A DNA stretch of 39,400 nucleotides from Snuella sedimenti (GTDB taxonomy: Bacteria > Bacteroidota > Bacteroidia > Flavobacteriales > Flavobacteriaceae), in contig NZ_JAELVQ010000031.1 of the NCBI RefSeq assembly GCF_016428595.1, forward strand, positions 1-39,400, given 5' to 3'. Of the stretch, positions 18,563-28,247 are shown piece by piece. The notes under the pieces were generated by a model. That model did no database searches and was not told the origin of the DNA. It saw only the letters and a program-made list of their open reading frames with translations. Position 1 is the stretch's first letter; every line of letters starts with the position of its first letter. Position numbers and translations under genes: made by a program.

Positions 18563-18910
18563 TTAATTTTTAATTCCCACGTTTACCTCTCCTATTATGG
18601 TGAAATTTTCACCACCTAATCCTTTTTCTAGTGTATTTATTTTAATATACCGATCACTTCTTTGAAGTTCTGAAAATGAATATGATTGAAAACCATCCAA
18701 CTCATTATCAAAATCGCAATCTCCAAAATCAGAATAAGTAACATTATCTTCACTAATTGATATGTTAATTTTAACAGGAGCATTTGCATTATCATCATTT
18801 CTTGCCAAACTTATCTTACACATTTCTACTACTTCGCCTAAGTTTATAACAACATAATGGCTATATGTTGCATTTGGTATATATTTCCACAATACGGTTG
18901 TAATGAGTAT
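18563..18910 (-). pseudogene. Detached discoidin-like (F5/8 type C) domain after an in-frame stop
   Basis: About 115 residues, in the same frame as the DUF4998 lipoprotein upstream but separated from it by one TAA at 18913-18911. The only available starts are non-standard (TTG at 18892). Residues WKYIPN, then HYVVINLGEVVEMCKISLAR and SDRYIKINTLEKG, resemble the second half of a discoidin/F5-8C carbohydrate-binding domain (xxHYxxIDLG...). The first ~30 residues of such a domain are missing. No signal peptide is present. Related DUF4998 lipoproteins commonly continue into a discoidin domain, so the original protein was probably one chain. A nonsense mutation or small deletion appears to have cut it. 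Confidence 0.6.
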
Positions 18911-19591
18911 TTATTGATCAAATTGTGCATAGTCGGAATAGAAAAGATCTACACTATTTTGAGGCTGAAAAATACTCCTATAATAGATAGGTTCATTCAA
19001 ATCTATACCATCATCATCAATTTTAAACTCTGTCTTAGCCTCATCTGTCAATTTAATTACTTGTTCTAACCCCTCTTTATCTATGTATTTGAGTTCGCTA
19101 TCTATGTAACCATCAAAAAATACATTTGCTAGCTTAAATACTATGGAATTTCCTTCATTGGTATAAGCTGTAATTGCTCTATTACTTAAACCACTTTGGT
19201 AGCTTGAGCCGTAAACACGACCCCCAATTGATACTGGTATCGATTTATTATCAAAGCCATCTAAAGTTAATACCGCAAATGTATGAACCCCCTCATCTAG
19301 ATTAGGTACAATTACTTCTATTACATTTTTAACTTGTGGGTTCACACTTATGTTTACATCCAATGAATCTTTACCAGCATTCCAAAATACCCTAGCTTTC
19401 TTGATACTAGTGTCTGAGTATAAAAACCACTGTAATTTAGCCCTCTGAAAACCAGGACTAACTATTAAAGAGTCAGGCTTTTCGGTATAAATATTTTCTC
19501 CTTTGTCAAGATATTCTTGGTGCTCATCATTTATATCTGTACAGCTGTACAATGCTATTGCTAAAATATTTATTATTAAAAAATTTCTCAT
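18911..19591 (-). CDS. DUF4998-type lipoprotein, probably C-terminally truncated
   Basis: A 226-residue lipoprotein with lipobox ALYSC (Cys17). The body resembles DUF4998: PGFQRAKLQWFLYSDTSIKK (residues 45-64), ARVFWNAGKDSL, then SNRAITAYTNEGNSIVFKLA and EPIYYRSIFQP near the end. Such proteins accompany SusCD pairs as auxiliary surface glycan-binding proteins. Here translation ends at FDQ before the discoidin-like segment that continues in the same frame, so the glycan-binding part is probably lost. It starts 25 bases after the preceding lipoprotein gene and belongs to that operon. Whether the shortened protein still works is unknown. Confidence 0.7.
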   Translation of the reverse strand: MRNFLIINILAIALYSCTDINDEHQEYLDKGENIYTEKPDSLIVSPGFQRAKLQWFLYSDTSIKKARVFWNAGKDSLDVNISVNPQVKNVIEVIVPNLDEGVHTFAVLTLDGFDNKSIPVSIGGRVYGSSYQSGLSNRAITAYTNEGNSIVFKLANVFFDGYIDSELKYIDKEGLEQVIKLTDEAKTEFKIDDDGIDLNEPIYYRSIFQPQNSVDLFYSDYAQFDQ

Positions 19592-19616
19592 TACATATTA
19601 AATTTTTAGTTACTTT

Positions 19617-20876
19617 TTACTGGGGTTGTCCAAAAAAGGTTATCTCTGACCATCCCGAATGTTTTGAACCTGAATCCCAAAGCTCAACAGACCTAAACCT
19701 ATAATAGCGATAGGCTGGTATTCCTGGAGGAAAATTAAACTCAATACCGTCTTGTGCGTAGTCGTCGTCTTCTTGTGTAACTTCTATACCTGGTAACCCA
19801 GAAGGTTTAATTATTTCAAATTCATCAATATAGTTCCAACCATCCAGTCCTTCTTCTCTCCAATTACCTGTATCATTGGGATCGTCTCCATTTGGCCAAA
19901 CATAAGCACCGTTTCGTTCTCGATCTATAAGAGCCTCATCATTAGTACCATAAAGCTCTAGCTTTTTTATTCCAGTTCTTTTATAACCCCAATATTCTAC
20001 TGAGTAAATTATAAACCTACTTATTTTTGCTTTCACGCCAAAATCAATGGTTTGGTGGTGAGGGAGATAATGTAATTCTGATCTAAAAGTACTCACATAG
20101 CCACGCGCATAATTTTGATGTAAAATGCCATCAAAGCCTTTTTCTACTCTTCGTGCATTTGCGTGTTGTGGAATGTCTGTATCTAGTCTTAAGGCTGTCC
20201 ATAAAGCTTTATCTAGTTCTTGTTCATACAACGGCTTAAAAGTTCCAAATATGGTATCACTTACATTCTTATATTTATCTTTTACAAAAAAACCGAGTGT
20301 TTGTGTAATAGAATCTAGTCCTCGCACGTTTTCACTGTAATCTGTATAATCTTCATAGACCGTTTTAAACGGTACAAAATTGCCTAATGCATCCTCTTTC
20401 AATACCGTAATGCCCATGTCTACTTTATCGACATTCTCCCAAGATAATAGTACTCCTGAAAAATCACTTTCTATTTCAAGGGAATTAAACACCTTTAAAT
20501 AAGGAGGTTCTAACGGTTTTATTGTTTCTTTTAGTGGTTTCGATTTGTTTCCGCCATAATCTACACTGCGCAATTCTACCTCGTACTCTTGAGTATCTCC
20601 AAAACCATCAACAACAATATATTGATTGAACTTACTACTTTTTGCAACACGTATCAATTCACTATTAACGGCATAGGTAGCTTCTATATAAAGGATGTCT
20701 TTCTCTTTAGGTAATGTGTATTTTATAATTGCTCCACCAGGAATGTTTTCAACGCTTACATTTGATATTTGCCCAGGAGGATTACTATCTAGTGGTGGTT
20801 GACCAACAAATTCTTCTTCGCCACATGATACCAATATAAGTACCAATACGATATAATAATTTAATAAATTTCTCAT
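19617..20876 (-). CDS. Surface glycan-binding lipoprotein, DUF4959-DUF5126-DUF5000 type
   Basis: A 419-residue lipoprotein with lipobox LVSC (Cys18). Residues 30-120 form an Ig-like domain beginning PPGQISNVSVENIPGGAIIK, typical of DUF4959. Residues 125-235 form the DUF5126-like domain ending DTIFGTFKPL. Residues 245-419 are a discoidin-like DUF5000 domain (TIDFGVKAKISRFIIYSVEY; KKLELYGTND; RYYRFRSVELWDS; WSEITFFGQ). It follows SusD by 21 bases and should bind the glycan at the cell surface next to the SusCD complex. No enzyme motif is seen. Confidence 0.82.
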   Translation of the reverse strand: MRNLLNYYIVLVLILVSCGEEEFVGQPPLDSNPPGQISNVSVENIPGGAIIKYTLPKEKDILYIEATYAVNSELIRVAKSSKFNQYIVVDGFGDTQEYEVELRSVDYGGNKSKPLKETIKPLEPPYLKVFNSLEIESDFSGVLLSWENVDKVDMGITVLKEDALGNFVPFKTVYEDYTDYSENVRGLDSITQTLGFFVKDKYKNVSDTIFGTFKPLYEQELDKALWTALRLDTDIPQHANARRVEKGFDGILHQNYARGYVSTFRSELHYLPHHQTIDFGVKAKISRFIIYSVEYWGYKRTGIKKLELYGTNDEALIDRERNGAYVWPNGDDPNDTGNWREEGLDGWNYIDEFEIIKPSGLPGIEVTQEDDDYAQDGIEFNFPPGIPAYRYYRFRSVELWDSGSKHSGWSEITFFGQPQ

Positions 20877-20897
20877 GATTATTTATTTTTTTAGGTT

Positions 20898-22880
20898 TTA
20901 CCAACCAGGATTTTGAACTAAATTAGGATTTCTCAAAAGCTCTTCAGTTGGTATGGGAAACAAATTATTTTTAAATGAATAAGGAAGTACAAAAACTGTT
21001 ACTGGCGTATAATAATCTTCTGCCGTTTTTCCTTCTGTGTTCCATCCCTTTTGAGGTCGCCTTTGTAACTCTTCAGCTAATTTCCAACGACGAATATCCC
21101 AGAATCTTTGTCCCTCGAATGCTAGCTCATTTAATCTTTCGTCCTGAATGATTTGTCTTAAACCACTTTTTGTGCTTGGTTTATTAGGTTGGTTTGAGTA
21201 GGTACTCCATGATTCTAAAACACCTTTTAAACCAGCTCGTTCCCTAACCTTATCTATATATTCTATAGCTAAAGACTGATTATCTATTTCGTTTAGGCAT
21301 TCGGCATAAAAAAGATACAAACCAGACAACCTAATTTCGGGGAACGGATAATCCCTAACAGTTAGACCAGATGTAGAATTTCTAATGGAGTTATTAAAAT
21401 AGGCTACCTTTTTTGCAATATAACCCGTTGTTGAATACCTACCGGCCAACAAATTACCTGCATATTCACCAGCTCGTGCCTCCAAATAATGATCTGTATA
21501 TCCTGGGTTTCTATTTGAATAAGTTGCAGGATTACCAAACCAAATACCACGATCAAACCCTAAACTCGCATAAAAACGAGGCTCTCTATCAAAATGAAAA
21601 TTCACAGTAGTTTCACCATCCTTTATATAATACAAATTGTCTGCTACCCCATTACCATTATCGTCTACATCTGTTGCAGCATTGTAAGTCCTTAACTTAT
21701 ACATATTTGCATAATCCCAAGTTATATCCTCATCAATTGGTACGCCGTTCTTTGAATAAAACTGTTCTGCAATGCTTAGCGATGGAGAAAAATGTCCTGT
21801 AACTTGAATATTAGACTCAAATCGACTGTGTGCTCTTCCCATTCCCATATTTTGTAATGCCGTTCCAGCCCGGCCTTCGGTTGATACAAACAATTTTTCA
21901 TCAGTCCAACGCTCTGTCAAACTCGTATTAAGTGTTATTACTTTTAAGATTTCGTTTGGCAAATCGTCTATAGTGGTTCCTGTTGGTAATGGCACACCAG
22001 TCGGGCTATATTCAAACAATGCAATATTTGCTTCATTTGCAGCATCAATTGCTTGCTTACAAGCATCAGCCGCAGTATTCCACTTATTAGAGTCTACTGT
22101 TGAAGGAAATAACCTGATACCTCGAGAATCGACAAGGTTAGATACTTCGTCGTTTCCATTAAAAAGAGGACTAGCGGTCCATACAAGCGTTTTTGCTTTT
22201 AATGCTAAAGCTGCTACCTTGGTTGCTCTACCTAGTTCTAGTTCTATATCTCCAATAACAAGGGGCAGGTCTGGTGCTGCTTCATTTAATAAATTAACGA
22301 TAAAACTAGAACATTCGTCAATTGGGCTTCTAAATTGATGGAATTCATCGACTTCTGCATCAACCTCAACGTTTTCTGGGACTAATACAATAGGTCCGTA
22401 CATCCTAAAAAGAAAGAAATGATAATACGCTTTTAAAAATTTAACTTCAGCAATCCATCGTTTTTTTAAAAACTCATCGATGTATGGTACTTCGTTAATT
22501 TTTTCTAAGAAAATATTACAATCTCTAATTCCAGAATACAGATTTTTACCACCGTTGGCACCTGTCCAATAATCGGTATAGGGATTATCTGGCGATTGAA
22601 AACCCATTGCGATTTCATGAACCGCTACTTTTTGTAAGTCCTCAATATGTGAAAATGCTCCCAAAGGATAAGCTACCTCATCTCCTCCTAACAAGGCGGG
22701 GTTATTACGTTTATCTCCTAAATTTGGCATCCAGCTATAACAGGTAAATAAAAAAGTTTCGGCAGATTTTTGATCGTCAAAAGCATCATCAATTGTAGCA
22801 ACATCGTCAGGAACAAAATCCAAATAGTCACATGAAAATAAAGTTAAAATAAGCGTAAAATATATTATATGTTTTTTCAT
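20898..22880 (-). CDS. SusD/RagB family outer-membrane lipoprotein (module B)
   Basis: A 660-residue SusD protein, longer than usual. The signal sequence ends LTLFSC with the lipid on Cys17. Typical parts are DDAFDDQKSAETFLFTCYSW (25-45), WIAEVKFLKAYYHFFLFRMY near residue 142, YLFYAECLNEI with YIDKVRERAGL near 545-570, and ERLNELAFEGQRFWDIRRWK near 605. The protein ends NPNLVQNPGW, like the module C SusD. It starts 11 bases after SusC. It would bind the oligosaccharide imported by the module B transporter. The two SusD proteins are clearly distinct, so the two modules may see different parts of the substrate. Confidence 0.95.
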   Translation of the reverse strand: MKKHIIYFTLILTLFSCDYLDFVPDDVATIDDAFDDQKSAETFLFTCYSWMPNLGDKRNNPALLGGDEVAYPLGAFSHIEDLQKVAVHEIAMGFQSPDNPYTDYWTGANGGKNLYSGIRDCNIFLEKINEVPYIDEFLKKRWIAEVKFLKAYYHFFLFRMYGPIVLVPENVEVDAEVDEFHQFRSPIDECSSFIVNLLNEAAPDLPLVIGDIELELGRATKVAALALKAKTLVWTASPLFNGNDEVSNLVDSRGIRLFPSTVDSNKWNTAADACKQAIDAANEANIALFEYSPTGVPLPTGTTIDDLPNEILKVITLNTSLTERWTDEKLFVSTEGRAGTALQNMGMGRAHSRFESNIQVTGHFSPSLSIAEQFYSKNGVPIDEDITWDYANMYKLRTYNAATDVDDNGNGVADNLYYIKDGETTVNFHFDREPRFYASLGFDRGIWFGNPATYSNRNPGYTDHYLEARAGEYAGNLLAGRYSTTGYIAKKVAYFNNSIRNSTSGLTVRDYPFPEIRLSGLYLFYAECLNEIDNQSLAIEYIDKVRERAGLKGVLESWSTYSNQPNKPSTKSGLRQIIQDERLNELAFEGQRFWDIRRWKLAEELQRRPQKGWNTEGKTAEDYYTPVTVFVLPYSFKNNLFPIPTEELLRNPNLVQNPGW

Positions 22881-22891
22881 ATCTTAATTTT

Positions 22892-25800
22892 TTAAAAATT
22901 AGCTCTTAATCCGAAATTATATACTTTTTGAATAGGATATGTAAAGGCATTTCCTCCAAGTTCTACATCCCACAAATCAAACTTGCTCAAAGTAAACAGG
23001 TTTGTACCACTTAGATAAAAACGCACATTTTCAAACATTTTATCTCCAAACAACTTATCTAAAGTATACCCTATTTCAACGCTTTTAAGTCTCAATAGGC
23101 TACCGTCCCTCATAAACCATGTACTTCTTTGGTTATTATTTTGTATTGTTTGGTCTGACAATCTAGGCCACAAGGCATAAATATTTCTATTTTCTTCAGA
23201 CCAATGGTCATCTGCATAGGTTTTCAAGAGGTTTCTCACGCCTGTCTGGTCGTCAATGGATGTATTTCTAAAAGGTGCTGTTTCATCGGAATCAATAAAA
23301 ATGGTTCTGTTTGCCAATCCATTAAAAAAGCAGTTAAAGTCAAGATTTTTATAACCTAATGAAAATCCAAATCCATAGTTGATTTCTGGACTAAGTGAAT
23401 TCCCAATTGGCACCACATCTTGAGTATTAATTTTTCCGTCATTATTAATATCTTTGTATTTAATGTCTCCCGCAGTATAAGCTATGTTTGGCTCTCCAAA
23501 TTGCGCAGGACTATTAGCCACATCACTTTCGTCAACAAACAACCGCTCAACAACATAGCCATAAGCTTGATTAATTCTATTGCCAATTACAGACAACCAT
23601 GGGGTACTGGAATAATCTGGTTCATCAAATTGTGTGTATACACCTTTGGCATAGGTAAAGTTCCCTGTACCTTGTATCCACCAGTTTTTACCCCAATTTT
23701 CCCTTAATTTCAAGCTAAATTCAACTCCTTGGCTTTTAGCTGCACCGCTATTGGCAAATATATCAGCCGTAAGACCTAAAGAAGAAGGAACTGCAGCACG
23801 TTGCGTAAAAATATTCTCTCTTTTTTCGCTAAAATAATCGGCATTTATTTCTATTTTGTTTTTAAAAAGTCCCAGCTGTAGCCCTAAATTGAATTTTTTA
23901 GCTGTTTCCCAAGTAATATCACTATTTTCATATCTGGTAATATCTACCCCATTCAGATTATAACCGTAGTTTTCTCCAAAGGTAGCGCTACGCCCATTAG
24001 CACTTAAATTTACAAGGGAAAGGTAAAAAAATCTATCACTAGCGCTTCCAATATTATCATTTCCAACTAAACCATAAGTAGATGTAATTTTAAACTTGTT
24101 TACTATTGGTTTTATGTTTTTCCAAAAATTCTCTTTAGAAATATCCCATCCAAATCCTAGTGATGGAAAATAACCGAAACGCTCTTTTTTCGCAAAACGT
24201 TCAGAGCCATTATAACCAAAAACAAATTCTAAAAAATATTTTGATTTCAAAGCATAGCTAAATCGCCCGGCTAAACTTAAATTTCTTTTTGGCAGAGACG
24301 ATTGAAGATCTGTAGCAGTATTATCTGCACTTTCTCTTATTGTCGAAACTAACATGGCAGTAAAATCATGGATATCTAGAAATGTTTTGTTGTAATTGGC
24401 AGCAAACTCTCCATAAAACACAGTAGAAACATTAGATGGGGAGCCAACAAAAGAAAGCACATTTTCTGGATTACTTTCTTCATTTAAAAATTTTAAAGTG
24501 TAAACATCAGACAACTCATCATAGGATCCTATATTATAAAAAGCTGGGGTCATTTGCCTATTCAATTCAAAATACGAATTTCTGTCATAGCCTATTTTTG
24601 CTCGTAACGAAATTTCTTCAGTTATTTTCTGTTTTAAATTTATTTGAGCATTTAGCTTAGATCGTGTATAATCTCTATACCCTTTTATAGATTCTGTATA
24701 TGGGTTTATGTAAGACCCATCATCAAAGTTTCCAAATAAAATATTAGGATTATACAAATTGGCCTGATCGGGCTCGTAATAAGCAGGAAACAAGACAGGA
24801 CTAGCATTGGCTACTTTTTTAAAAAGACTAGAAGCACCACCAAGAGGTCCTGTATAATCGTCTACAGCAATATAAGTTTGTACTCGGGCTTCTAAGGTTT
24901 TTGTTATGTTAAGAATATTATTAGATCTTATCTGAAATTTATTTAGTTTAATACCAGTATTATAATCATTTCTATCATCAATTTTTAATATACCTGTGTC
25001 CCTTGTATATGTTACGGATAGGTAGTACTTGGCTACATCTCCCCCTCCAGATACATTTAGATTTAATCTTTGGTTTACGGCCTTGTCCTTAAAAAGTTTA
25101 TCTCTCCAATCTACTGCTGGAAACACATTTTTATTAGTTCCGCTAGCTACTGCATCTATTTGGTTTTGAGTAAACGGTAGTGCCACGGTACTTTGATTGG
25201 ACAGTCCCCTACGTGTTTGCACAGCTTCATTGTTTAAAATCATATAGGTCACTGGGTCAGCAAATTCAATATCCGTAACATTTGAAGACGCATAATTTTC
25301 AAACTTGAATGAAACTTTGGCCTTTCCTTTAACGCCGTCTTTAGTGTTTATTAAAATAACGCCATTTGCTCCTCTTGATCCATAAAGTGCCGCAGAGGTA
25401 GCATCTTTCATTATGGAAAAGTCGGCAATATCGTCTACATCTATACGTGCTAAATCATCTGTGGTAGACTCCATACCATCTATAAGTATTAATGGGGAAT
25501 TTGCATATCCAAACGTAGTTACACCACGAATAAAAAAGGCTGCGTTATCAGCTCCTGGTTCACCTGATGTTTGAAATGAAATTAAACCAGGTATTACTCC
25601 AGAAAAGGATGCTGTTAAATTACTTGAGGGTATTTTTAAATCTGCTGGCTTAACAGTTGTTATTGCAGATACAACACTTTCTTTTTTCTGGGTTCCATAC
25701 CCAACCAAAACGACTTCGCCCAGTTGCTCCAAATCTTCTTCCAAAATAATGTTTATTCGCTCTCGTTCTTGAATGGCTATTTCTTGAGATAAATAACCTA

Positions 25801-26371
25801 AGTACGATATTACGAGAGTTGAATTCCCACTAGATACAGTTAATTCGAAATTTCCATCAAAATCAGCCTGAATACCATTTTTTGTACCTTTTTCAAGAAT
25901 ATTGGCTCCTATAAGCGGCACCCCCTTTTTATCTGTTACATAACCTTTTATGACATAATTTTGTCTTTTTAAAAGTTTTTCATCTACTTTACTTTTATTT
26001 TTTCCCTCATTTTTAATAACGACTTGCCTATTCTTTATTTTAAAATTAAGATTCGTACCTTTAAACACTGTATTTAAAATGCTTTCTAATGGAGCATTTT
26101 GAATGTTTAAAGTAACTTTCTTGCCGATATTTAAATCTGAATCTTTGTAAAAAAATACGTATTTACTTTCGCTTTGAATGACTTTAAAGAGCTCTTCAAA
26201 GGTAATTTCTTTAACATTAACATTAATTTTGGTTTGTGCATAGGAATGGTTAGCATAAGCGCTTGATAAACCAATACAGATAAAAAGTAAAAATGCTCTC
26301 ATGGCTATAATTAAATAATAGCCAATAGAGTTTTTACAGCTATTAGCTGGTGCGCTGATAATTTTATTCAT
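22892..26371 (-). CDS. SusC/RagA TonB-dependent transporter with STN signalling domain (module B)
   Basis: A 1159-residue outer-membrane transporter. The signal segment ends SYAQ near residue 47; an internal Met24 would give a shorter leader. An STN domain follows (about 50-120, ITFEELFKVIQSESKYVFFY), then a carboxypeptidase-regulatory-like domain (about 145-215, YVTDKKGVPLIGANILEKGT), the TonB-box-like QLGEVVLVGYG, plug and barrel, ending FGLRANF. The plug has the characteristic IDGMEST and MKDATSAALYGSRGANGVIL. SusD is 11 bases downstream. The STN domain fits signalling through the FecR/ECF pair directly upstream. Confidence 0.95.
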   Translation of the reverse strand: MNKIISAPANSCKNSIGYYLIIAMRAFLLFICIGLSSAYANHSYAQTKINVNVKEITFEELFKVIQSESKYVFFYKDSDLNIGKKVTLNIQNAPLESILNTVFKGTNLNFKIKNRQVVIKNEGKNKSKVDEKLLKRQNYVIKGYVTDKKGVPLIGANILEKGTKNGIQADFDGNFELTVSSGNSTLVISYLGYLSQEIAIQERERINIILEEDLEQLGEVVLVGYGTQKKESVVSAITTVKPADLKIPSSNLTASFSGVIPGLISFQTSGEPGADNAAFFIRGVTTFGYANSPLILIDGMESTTDDLARIDVDDIADFSIMKDATSAALYGSRGANGVILINTKDGVKGKAKVSFKFENYASSNVTDIEFADPVTYMILNNEAVQTRRGLSNQSTVALPFTQNQIDAVASGTNKNVFPAVDWRDKLFKDKAVNQRLNLNVSGGGDVAKYYLSVTYTRDTGILKIDDRNDYNTGIKLNKFQIRSNNILNITKTLEARVQTYIAVDDYTGPLGGASSLFKKVANASPVLFPAYYEPDQANLYNPNILFGNFDDGSYINPYTESIKGYRDYTRSKLNAQINLKQKITEEISLRAKIGYDRNSYFELNRQMTPAFYNIGSYDELSDVYTLKFLNEESNPENVLSFVGSPSNVSTVFYGEFAANYNKTFLDIHDFTAMLVSTIRESADNTATDLQSSLPKRNLSLAGRFSYALKSKYFLEFVFGYNGSERFAKKERFGYFPSLGFGWDISKENFWKNIKPIVNKFKITSTYGLVGNDNIGSASDRFFYLSLVNLSANGRSATFGENYGYNLNGVDITRYENSDITWETAKKFNLGLQLGLFKNKIEINADYFSEKRENIFTQRAAVPSSLGLTADIFANSGAAKSQGVEFSLKLRENWGKNWWIQGTGNFTYAKGVYTQFDEPDYSSTPWLSVIGNRINQAYGYVVERLFVDESDVANSPAQFGEPNIAYTAGDIKYKDINNDGKINTQDVVPIGNSLSPEINYGFGFSLGYKNLDFNCFFNGLANRTIFIDSDETAPFRNTSIDDQTGVRNLLKTYADDHWSEENRNIYALWPRLSDQTIQNNNQRSTWFMRDGSLLRLKSVEIGYTLDKLFGDKMFENVRFYLSGTNLFTLSKFDLWDVELGGNAFTYPIQKVYNFGLRANF

Positions 26372-26397
26372 ATTTTTGTTTTTCGGTGAATTAATAT

Positions 26398-26453
26398 TGC
26401 CTTTTAGGCAGTTTTAGTTTCTAAGTCGGATAATGTTAGCGCATATCCGGCTT
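26398..26453 (-). promoter_or_regulatory. Two hairpins between FecR and SusC (module B)
   Basis: The 126-base gap holds two stems. The longer pairs AAGTCGGATA (26423-26432) with TATCCGGCTT (26444-26453), with one wobble or mismatch depending on strand. It is flanked by a T-run on the plus strand, which is an A-run on the transcribed minus strand. The shorter is TGCCT/AGGCA (26398-26402 and 26406-26410) with a TTT loop, nearer SusC. They may end the FecR transcript or shape the SusC leader. The module C locus has a hairpin at the same position. Confidence 0.4.
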
Positions 26454-26497
26454 TTTTGTTTAGTTGGTTTAGTCAAATCATAGGCTTATTCTTTGTT

Positions 26498-27556
26498 TTA
26501 ATTAATACTTATTTTATTTCCTTCTATGGTATAATTAAAGTTTGTAGTCTCTTTAATCAAGTCTAAAACCTCTTTTATATTATCTTTCAAGTCAAGAGAA
26601 CCTGAAAACGTATCATTTCCTGCATTCATTTTCACCCCATTACCACTTGGTTCTATCTTTACATTGTAGTATCGTGACAGCTTTTTAAAGATTGTTATTA
26701 GGTAGTCCTGTTTAAAGATAAGTATCCCTTCTTTCCAAGAAAAATAAGGCGTAATATCTACAGGTTTAGACATTATAGTTGCTTGTTTTTTATCAAACTC
26801 AGCCATAGTTCCAGGTGTGATTCTTAAATACTTGAAACTGTTTTTTAAACTATTGTCTGCATATTTAATTTTTACGCTTCCACTTTTTAAGGTGGTTTGC
26901 ACCAAGTCATCTTCGGGATAATTACTTACATTAAAAACTGTTCCTAAAACCTCAACGGCATTGTCCTTAGACAACTGAACAATAAAAGGACGCTCAGCAT
27001 TATGAGCGACATCAAATATAGCTTCTCCCTCTAAATACAACTCTCTAGTACTTCCCTTGAATTTTGCGGGATAAATCAATTTAGAACCAGAATTCAACCA
27101 AACCATACTGCCATCAGATAATTTTAACTGGGTACGCTTACCATAAGGCACTAATAGGGTATTGTAATTGATTTCCTCATCGTCAACGTCTTGACTTAGT
27201 GTTTTAGATTGTCCTAAATCAACTTTTTCTCCTGTAGCAGAATACGAAATCTCGGCAGATTCCTCATCAATATTTATATTTTCTTTGTTGTTTAATATAA
27301 GTACAACCTCGTTGGTATCATTAACATTTACTTTGCCCGAAGTTTCAACATATTTTATAAGCGATTCGTTTGCACTATTATTAAAGTAAACGCGCACACA
27401 GAACAATACTGCAATACATGCAGCCATAGCATAGGCATAACGCCATCGCTTCTTTCTTGAATTAAAATGGATTACAGACTTTTTTATTCGGTGCTTTAAC
27501 TGTTTTTTTTCTAAATCAGTTAAAGTATTGTGCTCTATGTTATTTGTAGGTTTCAT
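26498..27556 (-). CDS. FecR-family anti-sigma factor (module B)
   Basis: A 352-residue anti-sigma factor. A basic cytoplasmic N-terminus (1-38) precedes one membrane segment at about 39-57 (YAYAMAACIAVLFCVRVYF). The periplasmic FecR domain (about 135-240) contains LVPYGKRTQLKLSDGSMVWL, GEAIFDVAHNAERPF and VEVLGTVFNVSNY. The C-terminal DUF4974 part (about 278-350) starts FKQDYLITIFKKLSRYYNVK. It should relay ligand occupancy of the adjacent STN-bearing SusC to the ECF sigma factor encoded 103 bases upstream. Confidence 0.93.
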   Translation of the reverse strand: MKPTNNIEHNTLTDLEKKQLKHRIKKSVIHFNSRKKRWRYAYAMAACIAVLFCVRVYFNNSANESLIKYVETSGKVNVNDTNEVVLILNNKENINIDEESAEISYSATGEKVDLGQSKTLSQDVDDEEINYNTLLVPYGKRTQLKLSDGSMVWLNSGSKLIYPAKFKGSTRELYLEGEAIFDVAHNAERPFIVQLSKDNAVEVLGTVFNVSNYPEDDLVQTTLKSGSVKIKYADNSLKNSFKYLRITPGTMAEFDKKQATIMSKPVDITPYFSWKEGILIFKQDYLITIFKKLSRYYNVKIEPSGNGVKMNAGNDTFSGSLDLKDNIKEVLDLIKETTNFNYTIEGNKISIN

Positions 27557-27659
27557 GCTTATTTATTGCAAAACTGTATTTCAAGGAGCTTTTATTTACC
27601 CCCGATATATACAATAAGTAAACATGAAACAATTTATAGACAGTTTTTTTTAACTTTTT

Positions 27660-28247
27660 TTAAAAAATTTTAAAAAACCAAAAAAGAGAAAATGAAGATT
27701 CCCTAAGTTTTTTAATGACCCTGTATACTTTGGTTCGTGCAGTAGCAACCGAAACACCCATTATTTTTGCAATCTCTTCGTATGTTTTGTCTTCGTTATA
27801 CCTTAAAAAAACAATCCTTTGTTGCTTTTTAGATAATTTTCCTAAGGCATTTGAGAGCCAAACCTTCTTTTCGTTTACAAATTCTTCATTAATAATTTCC
27901 TTTTCCCAAGGTTCGGTATAATTCTGATTAAATGGATAGCTCATATCTGAAATATCGCCATCGATTAACGCCTTTTCACCTGAATACCTTTTATTGATTT
28001 TTCTTTTTAACGATTTAAACAAATAAAACTTAACATTATCTGTTTCGGACAAATTCGACCGATACTTATACAGATCAACGAAAAGATCATGGATACAATC
28101 CATAACATACCCTTTAACGTTTACCTGCTTCATACCGTATGCAAATAGATCATCTATAAAGAGATCATACAACCCTTCTAAAGCGTTAACCTGTCCTTTT
28201 CTAAGATTCTCCCAAAAAATTATCGTTATGTTCTCTTTTTTACTCAT
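27660..28247 (-). CDS. ECF RNA polymerase sigma factor (module B)
   Basis: A 195-residue ECF sigma factor. Region 2 is at about 22-95 (DCIHDLFVDLYKYR; NVKFYLFKSLKRKINKRY). Region 4 is at about 130-185 (LSKKQQRIVFLRYNEDKTYE, IAKIMGVSVATARTKVYRVI). It probably drives the module B SusCD operon and is held by the FecR protein downstream. It is clearly diverged from the module C sigma factor, which suggests that the two modules respond independently. The upstream 422 bases are non-coding and should contain its promoter. Confidence 0.93.
   Translation of the reverse strand: MSKKENITIIFWENLRKGQVNALEGLYDLFIDDLFAYGMKQVNVKGYVMDCIHDLFVDLYKYRSNLSETDNVKFYLFKSLKRKINKRYSGEKALIDGDISDMSYPFNQNYTEPWEKEIINEEFVNEKKVWLSNALGKLSKKQQRIVFLRYNEDKTYEEIAKIMGVSVATARTKVYRVIKKLRESSFSLFWFFKIF

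Noticed and set aside
21973-22338. 121-codon plus-strand frame inside the module B SusD gene
   Set aside because: It is the complement of a conserved SusD region; no start signal or family pattern supports it.
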